From Argopecten irradians (taxonomy: Eukaryota > Mollusca > Bivalvia > Pectinida > Pectinidae): a stretch of DNA of 64,000 nt. The notes below the pieces were generated by a model. It ran no database searches. It was not told the DNA's origin and was given only the letters and a program-made list of their open reading frames with translations. The stretch lies in NCBI RefSeq assembly GCF_041381155.1, contig NC_091144.1, forward strand, positions 18,733,544 to 18,797,543, in the 5' to 3' direction. The translations under genes were made by a program, and so were the position numbers. Below, piece by piece: positions 43,240 through 58,973 of this stretch. Position 1 is the first letter of the stretch. The number at the start of each line of letters is the position of its first letter.

Positions 43240-44538
43240 ATGTTAACTAAATTCTTCTGTGTACTGTGTGTCATAGTGACGGTATCTGCATTTCCAATGG
43301 ACATGTTTGGTGGTACGTATGTTTTGTAATGGTCATATTGTACTATTTGCACGCAAATGTCTACTACATGCAGTGCATACAAATTCAAATACATATGATG
43401 AAATATTTACATAATATTATACTTCCATTGATACTATTCAAAGACCCACTAATATTATTATTGTATGTTAAAAGGGCATTTATCATAAACATCATTTTAA
43501 TTCTTATATTTGTTCCTCCTAATTCTTTTTTCATTTGTAAGTTCATATCGTCTTCTCCAAATAAATATGTATTATTTTTTCATTTCAGGCCAAAACAATG
43601 TCGCTCCAGTGACGGACTTCTTTAGTAAATTCATTCCGAAAGGGATTATGGCCAATATGACAAGCAACCCTGCACTTCGTTGGATTCCAGACTTTATATC
43701 TCAAACCATAAACGCTGTTAGAGAAAGGAAGACGATGAATCGGATGAAACAGCCGATGGTAGCTGATGTTGATATGGGTGGTCTTGGAGGGATACTGGTT
43801 CAGTAAGTAGAACGATATTTCTCAAACGCTATTTTTATTGAAATTTTAATGTGCTCGATGTTATATTGATGATATATATATATATATACTGATAAAACAA
43901 AACCGTGACAATGTATGAGTGCGCGTGATACTTTCAAACTGTGTCTTATATTTTCTGCATAATATGTGACACCGTAAATACATACCTTTAAGATCCTTTT
44001 GTAAACTAAAAGTATATGATTTGCTTATCCATGACAGACATAAATTAGCCTCTTTTATATAACAATGTAAAACCTACTTTTCTTTTTAATATTGGTCGTA
44101 AGCAATTCTTTTCTTTTGAGGCACTCAAAGTGTGCGAAATGCTTTAATATAGGCTCAGTACAATGCATTATTAGTATAAGTCAACTGAACATGGTCAAAG
44201 TGACCGAGTAAATATCGTTTTCTAACATTAGCCTTTCACGTCTGGCTTACAAGTTCCAGATCCACAATTGCCAGGTCATTTTTGTCCTTTGTAATTTTTT
44301 CAGTGCTACTATACCGTTATGACCTTATTGGTATATTAAATCAATATTACGACTATACGAAGAGCTGTTAAGGATATTTATTTCTTCTATTTTCAGAAGT
44401 CCCGGAGGATCCACTGGTCTGTCACTATCCAGCAGGAGGAGAGGTCAAGGACTTGCTATGGCAGCCGATTATCCAATGGCAGATTATTTACCTGGTGGTT
44501 ACGGCGGAATGGCGAGGATTGCTGATAGACTGAACTAA
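43240..44538 (+). CDS. Gene B: small secreted protein, 142 residues, related to gene A
   Basis: Exons 43240-43312, 43589-43802 and 44397-44538 join with GT-AG sites in one frame (phases 1 and 2) and give 142 residues. MLTKFFCVLCVIVTVSAFP is a clear signal peptide. Exon 2 encodes a module with WIPDF (56-60) and ERKTMNRMKQ, ending Gly/Met-rich. It aligns without gaps to the gene A module: W to ER is 14 residues in both, and the Met, Met and Gln after ER match. Exon 3 encodes a short Gly/Ser/Met/Arg tail (SSRRRGQG, DYPMADYLPGGYGGMAR). No cysteine lies outside the signal peptide. A secreted matrix- or peptide-precursor-like role is possible; SRRRG could be a cleavage site. I do not recognise the family. 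Confidence 0.8.
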
Positions 44539-49497
<4,959 letters not shown>

Positions 49498-49567
49498 TCT
49501 TATTAACAACCAGAGTCATTGCAGACGTGGAGGAGGGACATCTTAACCGCTCGGCCACCGAGGCATC
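49498..49567 (-). mobile_element. tRNA-derived SINE fragment
   Basis: On the minus strand GCCTCGGTGGCCGAGCGGTT, then AAGATGTCCCTCC, looks like the 5' half of a Leu/Ser-type tRNA head with an A box. It stops before a B box and continues into unrelated sequence, so it is truncated and not a tRNA gene. Confidence 0.55.
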
Positions 49568-50536
49568 ATTTTTATCAATCATAAGACGGAAACAAAGTAT
49601 TGCATTATACATTTGCCATAGAATAAACTAGACGAGTTGACTAACGCAATATTGACAGTTTATAAAAATGATTTAGATTTAAATCTCTTCTAATAAATGC
49701 TAATGGATGACAATGAGATATGTGTATAAATTCTGTCAAAAACGAGTAAATAAAAAAGTTTATAAATACAAATTAACAATGCATAAATTAAAAAAATAAA
49801 CGAATAAAACGATAATTAGACTAGGTATATTACAGTCATGGAATATTCCAACCAAGCAAAACCCCTCATTTCATCCCGAAGACGCATGTAAACCATAGCC
49901 GTAAGTGAGGATGGAGCAGTTCATTCAACAATTTCAGAGGCGACGGAAAAGAAATAAAGATTCGCTTTATGATTTCACAATTTAACCTGCAGACGTGATA
50001 AGTTTGAAAGGTCAAGTATGTAGCTAAGAGCCGTTTCCGTCTCAAACATTTGCAGCATCATGTTATACATAGTCCCGAGTACATAAAATACTCTGTATTT
50101 GGAATAATACTTCATTCTCTCTGGGTTCATTTGCTGCGGTATGTTCCGACTTATTCTAGCACCGAAGTAGGATTTGGCCTGAAAGTAAATAAATGGAAAT
50201 GTAAGTTAAATATCGGATGCGTATGCTTTTTGAAATATCAGCCAAATGATTCTGTAGTCATTTATGTATATTGGCTTGTATATTAAATCCCGTCTTAGAA
50301 TTACAAAACGTTTACAAAGGGAAATATTTTTGTAACAAAATAATTAAATATTACGAAGAGGGAAAGATAACAAAAAAGGTTCATTTTTTAAAAAGTGTTA
50401 ACAATATGTAAAGATATGATAATGAGTAATATTATGTTCTATGAGCAAATCTAACAAGGAAATAGATACTTTAAAAAGAAAATAAAAGTAACTCATGTTT
50501 GAAGATTTTGTATAATATACTGTTTAAGGATATAGT
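49568..50536. other. Downstream flank of gene C
   Basis: Probably 3' flank of the minus-strand gene C. No other gene is supported. Confidence 0.45.
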
Positions 50537-52487
50537 TTAAATGATGATGCAACAAAGGTACCTATAACTACCATCCTCAATCTGATTTAAATATTCCCTT
50601 CCCAAACTCACCTCCTTTCCCAGACCAATGATGAGCTCGTCTATGTCTGGAACAATAACATCATTCAGGACACAGAAGAGGGAGGACCCCAGACTGCAGT
50701 CGACGTCACAAGCGACCTCGCTTCCACAAATATGTCGCTTTTCTATAGCAAGGAGGTCGGTCAGGTTTCTCCGATTGTAACGAAGCACTTGGATGACGTC
50801 AGTTAGTAATTTCTGCAACATGAATGAACACTTGTAAGGTGGATATGTAGGGCGAGACATGGTTACTCTACCGTAACAACACAATACGCATAGACTTGAT
50901 AGAGTCACACATGTTATTAAAACACTACTCAATGTTAAAGAATTCAGTATTTTTTTATATTTCATTTAAGCATAAAACGAAATTGACAATACAGTGATTA
51001 AGCTAATTAATGCTCGACATATATTATATCGGGTGGTGGTTTAGAAAAAAAAAACTACTGTTGACCAACTCTGCGTGCGATAGACTTCCAGGTATTTCGC
51101 GAAAGTTTATATTTGGAAAATCGATATCTTAATCAAGCACATGCTAAAAATGATCTTATTAGCGAACGTTGATCGTTGCGAACTGGTTTTGCAATGAAAA
51201 TTGTTACCACGAAAAAAATTTGGTTTTTAAGATCGATATTACCAATGCCACAACACAACTTCAAATTTCCGAAATGTGCATACTATAAGCATGGAAATTT
51301 TCGCGAGGGGATTATTTATGCGAAAGCCACCCGATCATGAAAAATTCCTCCGTGTGTAATATTTTATACATGTATACTACTACTAATTATTATTAGTTAT
51401 TACGGATATGAACTTAGTTGTGAAATGTCTTAAAGTGTATATATCCCGAAAAAATAACACCGCGAAAGTTTTATGCATACAAATCGCGAAATTTAGAACT
51501 CGCGAAAATATCCACCCTTACAGCAGCTGATGGATTTTTAGCATTGACGAAAAGCATATAAAATAAATACCTTGTCAAATTTCTTTTGATTTTTGATCAG
51601 CATCACATTCTCCGATGGCGATCGAATGAAGTCCTCTACATTCCAGTTACTGACGAGATTAAGGGCGAAATCCAAACAGTCATCTGGTATGATTTCACTG
51701 TTGTCCTGACACTGTAATTATAGAATATTACAATCAATTTACATCAGTAACAATGGAATGTTTCAACTTATCAATAGTATTTACAAGTAATAAATAATTT
51801 GACAATGATAAAACAAATTATAAGTTATCCTAAGTTTCATACACGCAGATATTCAACTAATGTGTTTCTAACACTCTAGTTCGGATATTAACAAATTTTC
51901 AACAACTGTTTCTAACATAACATTTGTTGTTATAGCTAAATACAGATATCATTGTTTAGTTTTAAAAAGGAACGAAGTTTAAAATAACTTTTCCATAGGA
52001 TTGAAAATACAATATGCATCGCTTCATCAAACTACATTTTTTTACATGTACTTACATAATTTAAAACCAGATGTTCTAGTGAATTTCTGAGAAATTGTAC
52101 TGTAGGTATCGCCTTTTTCGATATGCTTTTCCAGAATCGAAAATGTAAGGATGCGGACCCTGAGATCTTGAGAACTGGTTGCTGATCTCCTACCACCGGG
52201 AAGGAGTTTCCCTTCAGAGTCACTACATGATCAGTATCTACATATCCGACTGGCGATGGTATGGGTGATAATTGTTCTGTCACCGCGTCTGGGTTCGTTT
52301 GAATGTTCGTTAAAGGACGAGGAGCATGGTTGTGATTGTCTCGTGGTCTATTGGCAGGGAATGTGTCAGTAAAACTTGGTGGAAATCTGTAAGATCCTTC
52401 GGTATCCCTGATAATCGGTGATGGGGCTGCAAGTGTCACCAGAAGGAACAAAACAAATACCTCGTGTACCAAATTTCCAGAATTCAT
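50537..52487 (-). CDS. Gene C: secreted Cys-bearing protein, 282 residues, family unknown
   Basis: Exons on the minus strand are 52487-52056, 51711-51571 and 50812-50537. Both joins are phase 0 with GTAAGT and GTATTT donors and TTACAG and TTGCAG acceptors. The ATG is ten bases after a 3' splice site (TTCTAATTTTCAG), so a non-coding leader exon exists. Residues 1 to about 23 (FVLFLLVTLAAPSP) form a signal peptide. Residues 24 to about 100 are a Pro/Asn/Thr-rich linker. The rest is predicted mostly helical, with eight cysteines (CQDNSEIIPDDC, then HICGSEVACDVDC and LFCVLND, then CCIII at the end). A Cys-bonded helical, cytokine-like secreted factor is possible but unproven. It ends with the hydrophobic CCIII, which is unusual. 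One N-glycosylation site is visible (NLT). Confidence 0.75.
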
Positions 52488-52776
52488 TAGCTTCTGAAAA
52501 TTAGAATAAAAAATTAGATCATTGTTTATATCTATGAAATAAATCTACGAAACAGCAAAGATAAAGGTATTCGCAAAAGCATTGATAAGAAGCAATTTTG
52601 CATGTGGTCTTCCTACTTCAATTTTTTTTCACTTGGACATAACCAAATCAATATTGAATCAATAAAAGAAACATAAAAAATCATTTCCTTCCTTGCAAGC
52701 TATTTTAAGATAACTGCATCGATAACCATGCAATGTTAAGGTATTATAATAAATAATGTAATAAAACAATACCTAC

Positions 52777-52870
52777 TTTCGCGAACTACCGATATGCTCA
52801 CACGTTTCTTGATTCAAATCAAAGTTGTAAATGATATATGAGTATTTCAGCCAGCATTTATCTTTATATT
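52777..52870 (-). promoter_or_regulatory. Candidate TATA promoter and leader exon of gene C
   Basis: On the minus strand TATAAAGATAAATGC starts near 52868. About 90 bases on, CGCGAAA/GTAGGT (GT at 52776-52775) is a usable donor that could join to the acceptor just before the ATG. The spacing gives a leader of about 60 bases. Confidence 0.5.
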
Positions 52871-55320
52871 GAAAGTTGAAAGGTCAAGAATCGCGTGCCC
52901 GTAACTTCCGCCGATAACCACAACTTCCGATTATCTGACAACCAACCAATGAAACCTCGATCTCTAGAATGGAAATTTTACTCCATCCCAGACACGCTAA
53001 TTATAAAAACTTTTATTTATTTATGTTTGTTGTGATTGTCAAGTAACAACAATTACACGTCTACAAATATACCATACAAAACAAATAATTAAACAAAGGT
53101 GACGGACTGCATTCTCTACAGTATAAATCAGATAATTGTTCATAGCTGGCAACGGAACATCAAAGTGTCATACACTTGACATTTATTTCACTGAGCACAA
53201 CAATCTGATTAAAATGATATTTTGATTTTCACGCCGTCCCGGTATACCTACTTTCCGTTACACCTTCTAAAAATGTCACTTTTTAAAGTAGCAAATGAAT
53301 TTTAACATATATGTGTGATTGTGCGATTATTGACTGAGGTTGACAGACCTATCAAGTAAGGAAGTAGCATAGTTACATCATGCTGGTGGTGTAATCAAAA
53401 CAAAAACACATTTATAGGCCACCTTCCTAATTATTTTGAGTATATTGTTTCCTATATTCCATAGCGATATGAGACGAGGTTGGTGAAATAACACTGGTGA
53501 TTGTTTGCCTCTCGCCTGGTGGTCATTTATACGGTTTCGATCATACTGGATGCGTTGTGTAATATACACTTCGCAAAATGTCGATTATATTTTGAATGTT
53601 ACACGTGTGTTTTGTAGTCAATTAAGATAGCTATCAAATAACTAATTTATTTTAAGAAAAACTATGGAAAAGATGCTTTAATCATCAACACTTAAATATA
53701 GAGTAATGACGGCATTAAACTGAAACGGATTATCATAAAAAGGTTAATCGCAATGCTTTTCTATTATAACCTACCATCACCAGTGACTATATGTGTTCTC
53801 TTTTCTCAACTCTTTATCATATTACATTACACTTATCATAGCTGCAATAGCTATCTTTTATATATAATAGACATTTCAAAAAACAGTATTGGTCGTCGTC
53901 GAAATAGATCAACTTCAGCCCTAAACACGTAAGATTAGTACCTGCTGCTCATATTGCATGATCTCAAGCTTCAGAAATTAAACTGACATGCTTAATGCAA
54001 TTATGCAGACGCAATTTCCTAAACACATCAGGGCTATACACCACTGAGTGTTTCGTCAAAATGATTATAAAAGATCCTTTAAATGTGTATGAAAAATATC
54101 AATACAGTAATCAAAGGAAAAAGGAAATGTCGTTTGGTTTAATAATATTGTTAAATATCACAAAGAATATGTTTCCTCAATGTCTGTCGTGATTCTTACA
54201 GCTAAAATATTCATAATGTGTAAACTACTTCTACAAGTTTGAATAGAAGCAGAAAATGGTAGATAAATAAATGCCAGTACGATTGAGAAACAAAAGCATC
54301 ATCGTCAAAGTATTTCTATAAAATTAACAATCCATGTGTGTATTCTTTTGATATTTCGCTACTGCTAACATGATGAGTAAAAGTGTTTGTGGGCTGAATA
54401 ATCTATAATTTTCACCTCCACAGGTACAGATGACTAAACATGTTCCGTTGGTTTCATACATCGTCTGTGTAAATTTCCTTTTTCCTATGGATGACCGATT
54501 TCCCCGCAGATACACGAAAAGTTAGTGCTTTTAAATAACAGTTTAAGCTACAATTTTTACCCTCAAATATAAAGCACTGTCAGTTTCAATGATATTTTCA
54601 ATTATATGATAAACGTTGCTATGTAAACCTGTGTTATGATCACAACGTATTTTCGTCTTGCATTTTTATCTATTGTTGCTGAGAATTAAAATTACTAAAA
54701 AAAATTCCATACGTTTCTTCGATGTAGTGAAAATAATTGTCATTAAAAGAGAAATAAAAAATATGAAGTTGACCACGCATCAAAAAAATAACTAGCGGTA
54801 TGTTAATACACAAATCCGACTAGTCCATGATACTTTAATTTTAAGGTACTGAACGGCATATATCACTTTATCTGATAAGATGTAGGGGCCCTTTCAGCAT
54901 GGATACCTTTGAAGATGCTTTAATAGCGATGGTTAGTAACCAAAGTATTTCCTAATTATTTTATCATCAAATAACGTTACATCATATATCTTAAATCATT
55001 ACAGCAGGGTCACTGAGTACTGTTGTAAACTGTTTTTCACTTTGTTGATAAATATTATGGCAACATTGTAAAAACGTACCTGTACAACCGATATTGGTTC
55101 TATATATTTAAAACATGGGTAGAAATCAAACGATTAGAAAATATTTGTCATTTGATATGATTTGCATAGCGTTTTGTTTCATATAGCAGGCAATACATAT
55201 TAGGCACGGTGTTAAGTTCAAGACCCACCATTGACTAATATATAGACGGATATATATTAATCCATACTGGTTCTTTGACTTACCAGTGTGCTGTATACAT
55301 GTAACTATGGGGTATTCGTT
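52871..55320. other. Intergenic, nothing supported
   Basis: No exon, RNA gene or clear dispersed repeat. Confidence 0.5.
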
Positions 55321-55441
55321 TTTTTGTTTGTTTGTTTGATAAATTAACGTCCTTTTAACAGCCGTCCCTACATGACCCTGACTGTTAATAGGACGTTAAA
55401 ATAATCAAACAAACAATTAACAACCAGGGTCATGTAAGGAC
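55321..55441. repeat. Double fold-back at the edge of a dispersed repeat
   Basis: GTTTGTTTGATAAATTAACG pairs with GTTAAAATAATCAAACAAAC. The overlapping GCCGTCCCTACATGACCCTG pairs with CAGGGTCATGTAAGGACGGC. Two inverted repeats thus share the middle segment CTGTTAATAGGACG, so only one can form at a time. Confidence 0.75.
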
Positions 55442-55935
55442 GGCCTTCCATGTATGCGGTGTGTAGCGTGTGTGTAGTGCAAGGTATGGGTTTTGGGAGA
55501 CTGCGGTATGTTTTCGTGTTGTGTCTTATTGTGAAACTCTTGCCCTTTTTATAGTGCTATATCATTGAAGCATGCTGCCGAAGACACCAAACACACCCCA
55601 CCCGGTCACATTATACTGACAGCGGGCGAACCAGTCGTCCTACTCCCTGTATGCAGAGTGCTGAGCAGGAGCAGAAACTACCACTTTTATAGAAGTTGGT
55701 GTGTCTCGGCCAGGGGACAGAACCAAAAGCCTATCTAGAAGGGGCGAGTGAACTTGTGTCAAGGGAGACGTTAGGAAGAATAAAGTCAGTGAAGAAGAAG
55801 AGAAAAGATAAGATCATAAATTTAGTCGCCTTTTACGATAATGCAATAGGGGCAGCAGGTACAATTCTAAAGCCCTACCTTCAAGGATTCTATGGGGTAG
55901 ACAATACGCATGATTTACATATTATCACATAATAT
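55442..55935. mobile_element. Dispersed mollusc-type repeat, about 0.5 kb
   Basis: Words such as ACACCCCACCCGGTCACATT, GTGTCTCGGCCAGGGGACAG and TTTAGTCGCCTTTTACGATA resemble a repeat I recall from bivalve genomes. This is memory, not a search. The single open frame of 78 codons inside it is a by-product. It ends with a duplicated TATGGGGTAGACAATA near 55891 and 55933. Confidence 0.5.
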
Positions 55936-57865
55936 GGGGTAGACAATATGTAAATACCTCATATGTAAGTCGGATTTCTATGAGAACAAACGGTAACTCT
56001 TGACTATATCCCAGTTCAATACCCAGTAAACAAGCGACAAAAAGTTAACTTTATGCATAAGTGCACGTCTAGGTAATATAACACGCAGTTGCAAGCTCAA
56101 ATAGTTGAGTGTAGTACGTGCAAAACGCCAGAATAAGTAAGTTTTTCTATCTTGATATTCTTTAAATGAACACTATACAAGAGTGACGATGCCTATGAAA
56201 AGCAATTTAAACATTGTTGGATGCATCTAACTAAACATAGAAAACAAAAAGTACTTAGATGATACGATTCACCGTTAAGATGTGACGTCAGACCGACGCT
56301 TAACCCTATCGTTGGTAAGAAGCTTTCCCGGGAATAGACAGGAGTGCAGCTATGAGGATATGATACTTAGTCTATCCTTTGTCAATCTGTATAGCCGACA
56401 CAAAGTAGGGGTTATTAAGCATAACTTGTTTGATGTATTTTTTCAGTTACAAAGCCGTTATGTGTGCAGTGTTAAATAATTGGTTCATACGTTGAAGATA
56501 ATGACACATGTTATGTATATCGCTTTATTATTTAGATGATTTCCTTTTTCCTTTTATAGTAATGACAATATTACAATTGCGTCATACCAGCGTCAATCTC
56601 ACTGAGATATACCTACATTAATGATAACTACAAATACATGTAGTATAGCAAATTTTTTGAACACCATGTATTGACATGTACATATATTGAGATTATGCTA
56701 TTTATACTTGTTGTGAAAATTAGCTTTTTTACAATTTAATATTATATAAATATTATTGTTTTGTTTCCAAATGCCGCCATCAAGATAATTTTTTTTTTAA
56801 TCAGTTTGTCTAAATAGTTTTTCAATCAATTTCAGTAATTTTATATCCCATAAAGGTTTTGGAAAAAAACCACAAAATTTATCATCTAAATGACCTGTCC
56901 TAAATAACGTAAGTCACGCGTGTAGTACATGTGTATGTGATACTAATGTGACATCACATGTTGTTTTGACGTCATAATCTATTTATCACGTCGCATAATT
57001 GTCTCAGTAGACGGATTTCTCTACTGTTTTACAAAGAAACGAAATTAAAACGTTTGCTTATAATTCTATCAAATTCAAATTAGATATAATAATTATTGAA
57101 TTTGCTAGATAAATGTCATATCACATTGCCACTCATGTAAGATCCTCTATCACTTGATATGATTGATAAATTTTATATACCCACAGCTACAGCTGGGAGA
57201 TTGTGTTAATCATATGGGATATTCTATCGGCTTATTTTTATCAACATGTAATACATGCGAAATCCGGCTGTATGTCGGCGTTTCGATCTACAGAGATAAT
57301 AGCTGTACAATATTTATTAATTCTGACGAACATGTAGCGTCATGAAAATATTTCATATGTCTTCCGAAATTCAGGACAATCCATTATGAAAATATAGAAG
57401 AGATAAGTATGTTGTTAATCTATTTCTGTTTGTTCTTCATAGTTTGTCTTAGTTGTATGAATTCCAAAAATGATTTAATGTTGTTTATAAAGTACGGGCA
57501 TTGAGATATATTTATAGCGTGGAAATGATGTAACATTTACACATAGAGACTTGAACTTTCCTGATTCAAAAGCTGGGACAGTTTATCACGAACGTTTAGG
57601 GGTGAGTGGGGTAACTTATCGGTATGTCGTTATCTTATATACCCATATCGTCTGTGATAGTCTAACCCAGCATAGACAATATTAACGGCTAGACATTTAA
57701 TTACCTTTGTGCTTATTTATTGGCATTTTTGTATATTTAAAAACAACTACTGAGTCTAGTTTCAATAGAAAGTTTGAAATGACATGTTTAGTGTTACAGA
57801 AGAACATCAGAGCGTGTCAACTCGATGTCAGTTTCACAAAATTGCTTTTTTAAATGAAAGTACAG
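55936..57865. other. Intergenic, nothing supported
   Basis: Two TGACGTCA words (56283, 56967), the second in TTGACGTCATAATC as in other blocks. No gene is visible. Confidence 0.5.
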
Positions 57866-58078
57866 GTGATCGTGTGGTGTAGTGTTTAAGCCACTCGCTT
57901 TTCATCCAAGCCAGCCGGGGTGCGATCCCTTGCACAGACATAAAAAGGTCAGGTGTCACTTACCCGATCACGTGGGTTTTCTCCGGGCACTCCGGTTTCC
58001 TCACACTTTAAGAACCCATCGCGCGAATTATATAAGTTGTATAACTTGTATCGTTCGCAATAAATGTAAATAAAGAAA
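57866..58078 (+). mobile_element. tRNA-derived SINE with conserved central core
   Basis: The head has an A box-like GTGGTGTAGTGTTTAAGCC and a B box-like GGGTGCGATCCC with tRNA spacing. A core follows with GTGGGTTTTCTCCGGGCACT and CCGGTTTCCTCAC, a sequence I associate with widely conserved metazoan SINE cores. The tail is GCAATAAATGTAAATAAAG. GAAAGT at 57857 and 58074 may be part of the target duplication. It is transcribed by RNA polymerase III in this class. Confidence 0.75.
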
Positions 58079-58973
58079 GTTTATTGTACATGAATATGGT
58101 TGTTTATTTCCAGTCATTTTAAAATCACATAGAGTCTGAAATAATAATATAATCAACTTTTTGGACATAACCAACATTGTATTACCCGATGTTTTTTGCC
58201 TTTATTCTGAGGCCACCATTCATTATATAATATATATATATAAGTCATTAACTGTTATATTGGTCAGATGATATTTACATCGTCATTGATTGATGCTATC
58301 GTTTTGTATATTCTGTTTCTTTAATTATTCTTCCAATTTCATCGGATCATATCTTATTATTAACTTTTTTTGTGACATGAGAATATCAAATTTATTAAAA
58401 ATCCCATTCTTTTTTACAATATTATGAGCAAAAATATACTCTAAACACAATTTAACATCAATAGCTTTTGTAACATTTTGATACGTATCTACATTATGTA
58501 GATACACCAGTGGTTATATAAACTAGCACACACTTAAGCATTTGTATCTATTTATCGGTGTGTATGTGTACACTAGTATACACTGCATTGATACGGCGCA
58601 CGAACCGACCTCTTTCCGACTAGTACAGGTAAGATAAACTATCAAAGGCAATCACAAGCATTGTTATCTTGATGCGTAATTTTAAATAAGTAAACACGCA
58701 TATAACATTCATTTCAAATTCTCAGTAAATATTTTCTATAGACCAAAAGGTTGACATATATGCATACCAACACATGTTTTTACAGAAGAGCATTGATGAC
58801 TTGGTTCTAGTTTATAATATATGATAGTTGTGTAATGATCATCAATTGGCACAGATATTATGAATGTTCAATAAGATTGATATCCGGTGGTGGTCAAAGT
58901 CGAAAACTGATGCTGTGGGGCGGAATGATATATTGATGGTGGCTCGTGAACCTACATTTACATAAGCGCCAAC
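58079..58973 (+). other. Upstream region of gene D
   Basis: AT-rich sequence with a (TA)n stretch near 58230. TTATAATATATG near 58811 is a weak TATA candidate. No other exon is supported. Confidence 0.4.

Noticed and set aside
49498-49567. Functional tRNA gene
   Set aside because: Only an A box-like half is present; no B box, acceptor pairing or anticodon arm was found.
55696-55932. Lys-rich small protein of 78 residues
   Set aside because: It lies wholly inside a dispersed repeat and has no splice context.
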